Shown here one piece after another: positions 54,594 to 61,212 of a DNA stretch of 64,000 nucleotides. Position 1 is the first letter of the stretch. Each line of letters begins with the position of its first letter. The notes beneath the pieces are model-generated. The model worked only from the letters and a program-made list of their open reading frames with translations. It made no database searches and had not been told where the DNA came from. The translations under genes and the position numbers were made by a program. The stretch is from Paenibacillus mucilaginosus 3016 (GTDB taxonomy: Bacteria; Bacillota; Bacilli; Paenibacillales; NBRC-103111), in assembly GCF_000250655.1 (NCBI RefSeq), contig NC_016935.1:257501-321500 (forward strand), in the 5' to 3' direction.

Positions 54594-55562
54594 ATGAATG
54601 TCAAAGAAGAATCCAGGCCGGGCGGGGCTTCACCGGAAGCCGCGGCCTGTCTCTATACGTATGCCTGCCACGAGGACGAGCTCGAGCTGTGCGGGCTGGA
54701 GCTCCGCGAGCTGTTCGGCTGCCCGGCCGAGGGCGGCTGGCTGCGTTCGCCCCGCGTGCTGGACCCGGGGCGCAGCCCGTTCCTGAAGCAGCGGCTTGAC
54801 GTGCGCTTCGAGGCAGACAGCCTGCCGGCGCTGCTCGAACGGCTGCCGGAGCTGGAGCTCGGCGGCGGCACGTTCAAGGTCGTCTACGCCGAAGCGGGGC
54901 TCGGCGCCGACTACGGCGGGCAGCGCGCGCTGGAGCGCCAGGCCGGCGCCCGCATCCGCGGCCGGGCGGACATGCGCACGCCGCAGCACGTGCTCGGCCT
55001 CGCCTGCGCGGACGGCCGCTGGCTGCTCGGGCCCCTGCACCGCGCCGAGGCTCACTGGCTGCGGCATGCGCAGAAGCCGCAGAACTACTCCACCGCCCTC
55101 AGCACCCGCGTCGCCCGGGCGGTGGTGAACATCGCCGTGCCGGAAGGGGCCGGACGGCGGCTGATCGACCCGTGCTGCGGCATGGGCACGGTGCTGGTCG
55201 AAGCGCTGTCGATGGGCATCGACAGCGAGGGCTGCGACATCAACCCGCTGGCCGTGCGCGGAGCGCGGGCGAACCTGCGCCACTTCGGCTTCGCGGAATC
55301 GGCGGTCCGGCTTGCCGACATGACGGGCGTGGCGGGGAGGTACGACGCGGCCGTCCTCGACCTGCCGTACAACCTATGCTCGAAGCTCTCGGCCGAGGAG
55401 CAGGCGGGGCTGCTGTCGGGGGCCCGGCGGCTGGCGGAGCGGGCCGTCATTGTCGCGACGGAGGAGATCGGGGCGGAGATTGCCGCCGCAGGCTTCCGCA
55501 TCGCGGGGCACGCCGTGCTCCGGAAGGGCTCGTTCAGCAGGCAGGTGTACCTCGGTCTCTAA
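54594..55562 (+). CDS. Trm11-like RNA methyltransferase
   Basis: The 322-aa protein combines an N-terminal region like THUMP (ELELCGLELRELFGC, LDVRFEADSLPALL) with a C-terminal methyltransferase: SAM loop DPCCGMGTVLVEAL, acidic DINPLAVRGARANLRHFG and the catalytic DLPYN motif in place of NPPY/DPPY. Such enzymes methylate guanosine in tRNA at position 10 (Trm11/TrmG10) or related sites; the exact target is not certain. The ATG at 54594 has AAGGAG ten bases ahead; an ATG seven codons upstream is also possible. Confidence 0.85.
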   Translation: MNVKEESRPGGASPEAAACLYTYACHEDELELCGLELRELFGCPAEGGWLRSPRVLDPGRSPFLKQRLDVRFEADSLPALLERLPELELGGGTFKVVYAEAGLGADYGGQRALERQAGARIRGRADMRTPQHVLGLACADGRWLLGPLHRAEAHWLRHAQKPQNYSTALSTRVARAVVNIAVPEGAGRRLIDPCCGMGTVLVEALSMGIDSEGCDINPLAVRGARANLRHFGFAESAVRLADMTGVAGRYDAAVLDLPYNLCSKLSAEEQAGLLSGARRLAERAVIVATEEIGAEIAAAGFRIAGHAVLRKGSFSRQVYLGL

Positions 55563-55644
55563 GGGGCCGGATGCATTTCGTATGTTTCCGGGTAAAAACG
55601 GTTATAACTGCTTCTATCCGCAACGTGCGAAGGAGGTACCCCCT

Positions 55645-56103
55645 ATGAACGGATTCTGGCATGATCTCCGGCATCACCCGACCCTGCTCGGCGCGTTCCT
55701 GCTGGGGATCGGAACGATCGGCATGCTCGACGGGATCATCTTCCACCAGCTGCTGCAGTGGCACAGCGTCAATATGCATACGGACCGGCAGCATCAGATT
55801 ATAAGCGACGGCCTCTTCCATCTCGCGGTGACGGTGGTCATGGTCTGGGGCGCGGTGGTTCTGTGGAACAGCGGCCGGGCAGACGAACCCGGCGCGAGGA
55901 AGCTTTTCCTCTCGGGCCTGTTCACCGGCGCCGGACTGTTCAACTTCGTGGAAGGCATCATCAACCATCATGTGCTGCAGCTTCATCATGTGCATCCGGG
56001 GGATTACCAGACCGCTTATGACCTGGCTTATGACGCCTCGGGGCTGCTTCTGCTGCTTGTCGGCCTGGTGCTCTACCGGGGCTCGCAGAGCCGAGCCAGA
56101 TAA
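55645..56103 (+). CDS. DUF2243 membrane protein
   Basis: The 152-aa protein has four hydrophobic helices with conserved histidines (GIIFHQLLQWHSVN, GLFHLAVTVVMVWG, IINHHVLQLHHVHPG). This fits DUF2243, whose function is unknown; the histidines may bind haem or metal. The ATG at 55645 follows GAAGGAGG; the frame continues upstream into the methyltransferase gene without support. A strong terminator follows. Confidence 0.88.
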   Translation: MNGFWHDLRHHPTLLGAFLLGIGTIGMLDGIIFHQLLQWHSVNMHTDRQHQIISDGLFHLAVTVVMVWGAVVLWNSGRADEPGARKLFLSGLFTGAGLFNFVEGIINHHVLQLHHVHPGDYQTAYDLAYDASGLLLLLVGLVLYRGSQSRAR

Positions 56104-56139
56104 GGAATCCGGCTTTTGGCCTGCCCGCGGCAGGTTCGG

Positions 56140-56178
56140 GGACCGCTTGTCTTCTCAGGGAGACAGCGGTCCTTTTTT
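56140..56178 (+). terminator. Terminator of the DUF2243 gene
   Basis: GGACCGCT pairs with AGCGGTCC, and an inner GTCT/AGAC part extends the stem. Six T follow. Confidence 0.9.
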
Positions 56179-56301
56179 ATGCCGCGTGAGCCTGTTCTTT
56201 CGAAATCGGTGCCGTTCCTGCGAGGTGTGGCGGAGCAACAAATTTGGGAATATCCGCTAGAAATCGAGGGAGGAATTTGGCGAATGATGTCGAATAAAAA
56301 A

Positions 56302-56366
56302 TACGATTACTATTAAGCGAATACGATTATTACTAAGCGAAACTTACGATTACTACTAAGCGAAAC
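56302..56366 (+). repeat. Three tandem copies of a ~20-base AT-rich repeat
   Basis: Three imperfect copies (56302-56321, 56322-56344, 56345-56366) share the form TACGATTACTACTAAGCGAA. They end four bases before the GGAGGG ribosome site of the split LytS/PAS-GGDEF gene. Their AT content contrasts with the surrounding GC-rich DNA. Confidence 0.8.
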
Positions 56367-56381
56367 TCCGGAGGGACCCCA

Positions 56382-56783
56382 TTGATTCTTCAAGTGCTGA
56401 TCGAAGATCTGGTGCTGGTCATCGGCCTGTTACTTATCACCATGTTTCTGTTCCCGCGTTCTTCCTTTCGCATGACCGTGCGGCAGCGCATCTCCGTTGG
56501 TCTGCTTCAAGGGCTGTTCGGGATTCTCTTTATTCATTTCGGCTATCCGGTGACGGAGCATATCGTGCTCGATTACCGGCAGCTGACCCTCATGACGGCC
56601 GCCCACTTCGGCGGCTTCACCGGAGCGCTGACGGCCGGTCTGCTGATCGGGGGGTTCCGCTTCTGGGAAGCGGGAGGCGATCCCGGGGCCATGCAGGCTG
56701 CCCTCTATACGTTCCTTGCCGCAGCGGGGGCCGGGGGATCGCCCATTACATACGCACCTGCCTGCGCAGGTGGGTATCGATGA
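56382..56783 (+). CDS. LytS-type 5TM membrane domain, N-terminal part (frameshifted gene)
   Basis: The 133-aa frame starts at TTG after GGAGGG. It codes four hydrophobic helices of the 5TM-5TMR_LYT type (SVGLLQGLFGILFIHFGYPV, LTLMTAAHFGGFTGALTAGL). After residue 115 it leaves the family pattern and ends as GSPITYAPACAGGYR. In the other frame the expected continuation (GRGIAHYIRTCLRRWVS) runs into the next gene. The change of frame probably lies in the G-rich stretch near 56724-56738. The stop overlaps the next ATG by four bases. Confidence 0.75.
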   Translation: MILQVLIEDLVLVIGLLLITMFLFPRSSFRMTVRQRISVGLLQGLFGILFIHFGYPVTEHIVLDYRQLTLMTAAHFGGFTGALTAGLLIGGFRFWEAGGDPGAMQAALYTFLAAAGAGGSPITYAPACAGGYR

Positions 56784-59494
56784 CGGTTTATTTTGCAGCG
56801 GTGACGGCCGGGGCCCTGCTCCTGATCCTGCAGCCGCAGGAATACGGCATCCTTCCGTACTATACTTCACTGCTGCTCGGAGGCTCGCTCTTCGCCGCGC
56901 TGGTGTATACCGTAATCCAGGGCACGATTCTGCGGCTGAATGTCAATCGCACGATTGCCGCGCTGATGAAGGAATTCGAACGCGCAGATCACGGGGATAT
57001 CCACCGGAAGGCGCTGCAGGAGATCATCGATCTGCTGGAATGCGATTACGGCAGTCTGCTAACCGTAGACCGCGGCGGCTACAAGATGGTCACGCTGCGG
57101 GACAACGGGGTGATGTCCGAAACGGCCTGCAGGGTAACGGATATCGATACGGAGTCCGTGGAGATTGTCCGCCGCCGGGAGCCGCTGCTCTTTCCGAACT
57201 GGAACCGGCGCAGGCCGTCCGGCGGGCTTGACCAGCATCTGTATGCGCAGGGGATGCGTTCTTCACTCCATCTGCCGGTCTTGTATCAAGGGCAGGTGAT
57301 CGCCGTAATCAACGCGGGTTCGCGCCGGGCGGACCACTTCTCGCGCAAGCATCTGCTCCAGCTGGAGCAGACGGCGCCGATCTTCTCCTTCGGCCTGTCG
57401 CACATCAATGCCGAGAACATGTACCGGGCGGTGTCCCAGACAGGCCAGGAAGCCATTATTCTGGCGGACGGCGAGATGCGGATTCTCGAGTGGAATCCGG
57501 GAGCCGAACGGATCTACGGCTATACGCGCCGGGAAGCGCTGGGTCAGCCCTTATCGCTCATCATCCCGCACCTGTGCCTCGAGTCGTTTGCCGCACAGGA
57601 GGCGGCGGCTGGCCAGGCTGAGCCGGTTCCCGGCGGGACGCTCGAGCTGGAGGGGCTGCACCGCGACGGGCATACGTTTCCCATTGAAATTTCCTTCACC
57701 CGGTGGCAGGCAGGGACGCTGTTCTTTTACAGCAGCATTATCCGGGATATCACCCGCCGCAAAAAGACGGAGGCGCAGATTCTCGACTCGGAGAACCGCT
57801 TCCGAGCCTTGTTCGAGAACGCAAGCGATATGATTCTGCTCGGGGATTTTCACAACGCCGTGGGTCTCATTCTGGAAGCCAACGATGTCGCCTGCCGGAA
57901 GCTTGGGTATACGAAGAACGAGCTTAGAGGTATGACGGGAGCGGAGCTGGGTGTGGGGGATGAGCATTTCAACGCGGAGTATGCCAAGATCATCCGGCTG
58001 CTGAAGGAGGAAGGCTCAGCTACCTTCGAGTGGCGCCTCAAGGCGAAGAACGGGGAGGTGATCCTGTGCGAGTGCAGCACGAAGATCATCGAACTCGGCG
58101 GACGGAAGGCTTCGCTCAACATGCTGCGGGATATCTCCGACCGCAAACGGGCCGAGGAGGAGCTGAGGAACAGCGAGGCCCGATACCGCCGGCTGGTCGA
58201 GCTGTCTCCCGAGCTGATTGCCGTCCATACGGACGGCAAGGTGGTGTTCATCAACCAGTCGGGGGCCCGGATGCTCGGGGCGGCCTCTCCCGAGGAGCTC
58301 ATCGGCCGGAGCATTATGGACTTCGTTCATCCGGAATATCACGAGGTGGTGGGGAGCCGGACCCGGCAGATGTACGACAACGGCACTCCCGTAGAATTGC
58401 TGGAGGAAAAGCTCGTGGGCGTCGACGGCCGGATCATCGACGTGCTTATGCAGGGAACCGATATCCGGTACAAAGGAAAGGCATCGGCCATGGTGATGGC
58501 GCTCGACCTGACGGAACGCCGGCGCGCTGAATTGTCGCTGAAGGAGACGGAGGACCGGTTCCGCAAGCTTATCGAGCTCTCGCCGGATGCCGTCTGCGTA
58601 TACCAGGAGGGGCGGATTGTGTTCGCGAACGCCCGTGCCGCCGCCATCTTCGGACTCAGCGGTCCGGCCGAGGTGGTCGGCAGCCCGACGGAGCGATTCC
58701 TTCATCCGAAGCACTATGACAAAGAGCTGCTGCTGGCCAAAGAACTGTATCACAAGAACGGGATTCTTCCTCATCTCGAGCTGACTTATTTGACCGCGCA
58801 GGGTGCCGAGGTGATGGTGGAGGTCTCGATCTCCTCGATCCTCGACGGCGGCAAACCGGCGATCTTCACCTCGTTCCGGGATATCTCGGAACGCAAGGCG
58901 GCCGAGCAGAAGCTGCAGGAGACCAACCGCAAGCTCCAGGAGGCCAACCGGCAGCTTCAGCAGCTGTCCAGCCGCGACGGGCTCACGGGTATTCCGAACC
59001 GCCGCAGCTTCGACGAGGCGTATGCCCGTGCCTGGGAAGAAGCGGCTAGGGGCTCCAAGCCGCTCTCGGTGATCCTGTGCGACATCGACTTCTTCAAAGC
59101 GTACAACGATACGTACGGGCACCAGGGCGGCGACGCCTGCCTGCGGGCCGTAGCCGGCATCTTCGAAGCGGCGGCTGCGGGAAGCGGCCAATTGGCGGCG
59201 CGTTACGGGGGCGAGGAGTTCGTCATCCTGCTGCCCGGGAGCGGGGTGGAGGAGGCCCGTGCCGCGGCCGAAGCCGTACGGGCGAAGGTAGAGCAGGCCG
59301 GCATTCCGCATAAGGCCTCCAAGGCGGGCGGCTGCGTGACCCTCAGCGCGGGGATCGCCACCGTGATTCCGCACCCGCTGGTGCAGCCCGGCGATCTCAT
59401 CGGGCAGGCGGACAAGGCGCTCTACAGGGCGAAGCTGCAGGGCCGCAACCGCGTGGCAGCCTACGGGGACGCCGCAGGGACCGGGAGATCCTAA
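56780..59494 (+). CDS. GAF - four PAS - GGDEF diguanylate cyclase (main part of a split gene)
   Basis: The 904-aa protein begins with two hydrophobic helices that complete the 5TM-LYT domain of the upstream frame. It continues with a GAF-like domain (about 71-207), four PAS domains (about 214-328, 337-455, 460-580, 587-705) and a coiled linker. The GGDEF domain shows DGLTGIPNRRSF, DIDFFKAYNDTYGH and YGGEEF near residue 810. It would make cyclic di-GMP in response to several small-molecule or redox signals. The residue site for product inhibition (RxxD) is missing. The ATG at 56780 overlaps the previous stop (ATGA), so coupled translation is possible. Confidence 0.9.
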   Translation: MTVYFAAVTAGALLLILQPQEYGILPYYTSLLLGGSLFAALVYTVIQGTILRLNVNRTIAALMKEFERADHGDIHRKALQEIIDLLECDYGSLLTVDRGGYKMVTLRDNGVMSETACRVTDIDTESVEIVRRREPLLFPNWNRRRPSGGLDQHLYAQGMRSSLHLPVLYQGQVIAVINAGSRRADHFSRKHLLQLEQTAPIFSFGLSHINAENMYRAVSQTGQEAIILADGEMRILEWNPGAERIYGYTRREALGQPLSLIIPHLCLESFAAQEAAAGQAEPVPGGTLELEGLHRDGHTFPIEISFTRWQAGTLFFYSSIIRDITRRKKTEAQILDSENRFRALFENASDMILLGDFHNAVGLILEANDVACRKLGYTKNELRGMTGAELGVGDEHFNAEYAKIIRLLKEEGSATFEWRLKAKNGEVILCECSTKIIELGGRKASLNMLRDISDRKRAEEELRNSEARYRRLVELSPELIAVHTDGKVVFINQSGARMLGAASPEELIGRSIMDFVHPEYHEVVGSRTRQMYDNGTPVELLEEKLVGVDGRIIDVLMQGTDIRYKGKASAMVMALDLTERRRAELSLKETEDRFRKLIELSPDAVCVYQEGRIVFANARAAAIFGLSGPAEVVGSPTERFLHPKHYDKELLLAKELYHKNGILPHLELTYLTAQGAEVMVEVSISSILDGGKPAIFTSFRDISERKAAEQKLQETNRKLQEANRQLQQLSSRDGLTGIPNRRSFDEAYARAWEEAARGSKPLSVILCDIDFFKAYNDTYGHQGGDACLRAVAGIFEAAAAGSGQLAARYGGEEFVILLPGSGVEEARAAAEAVRAKVEQAGIPHKASKAGGCVTLSAGIATVIPHPLVQPGDLIGQADKALYRAKLQGRNRVAAYGDAAGTGRS

Positions 59495-59674
59495 GCTTCG
59501 GCGCGGTCTGGCGGCGGGACTGCAGGGAATACAGGAAGGGCACCGGTATGCAGCCGGTGTCCTTCTTGCTGCACGGGCACAGCGGCCGCTTCGCGGTGCG
59601 GGAGCGTCTTCCCATTCATTACATCCTATGGAGACCAGAGTCGATTCCGGCAGCTTAAGTCGATTCGCGGGAAG

Positions 59675-59703
59675 TTTATGTCTTTGTCTCCTTCTGGTAC
59701 GAT
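59675..59703 (+). promoter_or_regulatory. Candidate promoter of the protein kinase gene
   Basis: TTTATG (59675-59680) and TACGAT (59698-59703) are spaced by 17 bases, 90 bases before the start at 59793. AGTCGATTC occurs twice upstream (59639 and 59658). Confidence 0.45.
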
Positions 59704-59792
59704 GAGATGAGGACAGAAAATGATTTGAATGCAGAGATGATTTCCTGGAGGAATAAACATTTTAGTGGAGCGTCAGGATAGGGGGCGGCGGT

Positions 59793-60611
59793 ATGCTGCA
59801 GTATTTCAGGGACGTGTATACCTCGTGGATCGATTATCCGCTGCGTGAGGGCAGGCGGCTTGGCGGGCGGTACGAAATCGTCCGCTTCCTGGGTATGGGG
59901 AGCTACGGGCTGACGTACCTGTGCCGGGACAGCCGGGAGGCTGGGGCCGAGGTGGTCGTGAAGATGGCGAAGCCGAGCAAAAAAGAGCTGGGCCGCCGTC
60001 TGCTGCAGCGGGAGCATGAGATCCTGAAAAAGCTTCAGCACCCCCGCATTCCGGCAGCCGGGGGCACCTTCGAGGAGCGCGGCAGGCTTTGTTTGGTAAC
60101 CGAGTATATCGCGGGGGAGACGGTCGAGGATCTGATCTTCCGGGAGGAGCGAAGGTTCACCGAAGAGGTGTCCCTGTTATTCATGCGGGAGCTGCTCGAG
60201 ATTGTGGCCTTCGTCCATGGACAGGGTTACGTGCACCTGGATGTCCGCATTCCGAATGTGATGGTGCGCGGCGGTGATATTCATCTCATCGACTTCGGTC
60301 TCGCCCGCCGGATCGGCGACACGGAGGGACAGGAGCCGTTCGAGAATGACGAGATGCGGCGTCGCCGTACCCCGGAGGCGCAGAGCGATCTGTATGCGGC
60401 AGGCCACTTCCTGCTCTTCCTGCTCTATTCCACCTACCGGGCCGATTGGAACAGCCCGGAGGCCGGCTGGGAGGAGGAGCTCACGGTGTCGGAGGGGACG
60501 CGGACGCTGATAAGGCGGCTCCTGCAGGAGGAGCCGCCTTATGCGGATGCCGTAATCTGTATGGCTGAGCTGGACCGGGTGCTGGGTGCTCTTCAGAGGT
60601 CATCCCCCTGA
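59793..60611 (+). CDS. Serine/threonine protein kinase, YbdM/PrkD-like
   Basis: The 272-aa protein is a small cytoplasmic eukaryotic-type kinase. It has the glycine loop LGMGSYGLTYL, ATP-binding K57, catalytic D150 in HLDVRIPN (the usual HRD reads HLD), N155 and the metal-binding D168 in DFG. No PASTA or membrane segment follows. YbdM of B. subtilis is the nearest pattern. HLD means it is a non-RD kinase, not regulated by activation-loop phosphorylation in the usual way (inference). GGGGGCGG precedes the ATG at moderate spacing. Confidence 0.88.
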   Translation: MLQYFRDVYTSWIDYPLREGRRLGGRYEIVRFLGMGSYGLTYLCRDSREAGAEVVVKMAKPSKKELGRRLLQREHEILKKLQHPRIPAAGGTFEERGRLCLVTEYIAGETVEDLIFREERRFTEEVSLLFMRELLEIVAFVHGQGYVHLDVRIPNVMVRGGDIHLIDFGLARRIGDTEGQEPFENDEMRRRRTPEAQSDLYAAGHFLLFLLYSTYRADWNSPEAGWEEELTVSEGTRTLIRRLLQEEPPYADAVICMAELDRVLGALQRSSP

Positions 60612-60632
60612 GAGCGCTCTATGCACGGATGA

Positions 60633-60812
60633 TTAACTGGAGCTGCCATGTCTGTTCTTATAGTAGCGCTGGCCGTATCCCGAACCGTAGCGGTCGGACG
60701 ATGAGCCGCGGCGCATCGGACGGTTGAAGCGGTGGGAACTGCTGTAGCGGCGGTTGCTGTGCTTGGAACCGGTGACGGAGTGCAGGATCTTTTGAAGCAG
60801 GTGTTTCAGCAT
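60633..60812 (-). CDS. Small basic protein (59 aa)
   Basis: A clean minus-strand frame starts ATG after GGAGGG and ends TAA. The product begins with an amphipathic helix (MLKHLLQKILHSVTGSK), then is rich in Arg, Ser, Tyr and Gly (RRYSSSHRFNRPMRRGSS, DRYGSGYGQRYY). It has no membrane helix. Such a basic Tyr/Gly-rich tail could bind nucleic acid or a spore layer; I do not recognise a family. The frame is just below 60 codons. Confidence 0.7.
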   Translation of the reverse strand: MLKHLLQKILHSVTGSKHSNRRYSSSHRFNRPMRRGSSSDRYGSGYGQRYYKNRHGSSS

Positions 60813-60934
60813 AATGTAGAATCCCTCCCCAAGTGGTTGTTATGGGATACTTTACGCAGAAGAGCGCGGCAGGTTTCGGAAAGAGTCAGAGAATCGGTTC
60901 AGGTAAAGAGTGGAGGTCCCCTTATTGCTGCCCC

Positions 60935-61126
60935 TCAATCCTTATCCCACTCCCGGATTTCGCAGAGGATCAGGTAAATGATCCCCACGATCAGAGCCGT
61001 CCGGCTCCAGAACGTGAGGGTGCCGCTGGGCGTGCCTCCCGGGTAGATGGCGGCCGAGAGCTCATAGACACCGGTGAGGAAAGCCGACAGGGCGCAGAAG
61101 GCGACGCCGGCTCCGCGTTTGGTCAT
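60935..61126 (-). CDS. Small two-helix membrane protein (63 aa)
   Basis: The frame starts at ATG 61126 after AAGGAGGG on the minus strand. The product has two hydrophobic helices (AGVAFCALSAFLTGVYEL, ALIVGIIYLILCEI) and an acidic end REWDKD. The function is unknown. It lies between an SLH-protein gene and the 59-aa gene, all on the minus strand. Confidence 0.75.
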   Translation of the reverse strand: MTKRGAGVAFCALSAFLTGVYELSAAIYPGGTPSGTLTFWSRTALIVGIIYLILCEIREWDKD

Positions 61127-61151
61127 GGTGATTCCCTCCTTGGAAAATAAG

Positions 61152-61183
61152 GAAGCCCCGACGTCTTGGGATGTCGGGGCTTC
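61152..61183 (-). terminator. Terminator of the SLH-protein gene
   Basis: The 11-bp stem GAAGCCCCGAC/GTCGGGGCTTC closes a loop of about ten bases. On the minus strand T-rich sequence follows (CTTATTTT). It lies between the SLH gene and the 63-aa gene. Confidence 0.85.
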
Positions 61184-61212
61184 GATGTTCAAGCGGATGG
61201 GATGACGCCGGA

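Noticed and set aside
58016..59374. 452-aa antisense frame in the PAS-GGDEF gene
   Set aside because: Shadow of PAS and GGDEF coding sequence with no support of its own.
59639..59666. Two copies of AGTCGATTC upstream of the kinase gene as a possible operator
   Set aside because: Nine-base repeats only, 19 bases apart, without other support; mentioned under the candidate promoter but not called as a separate site.
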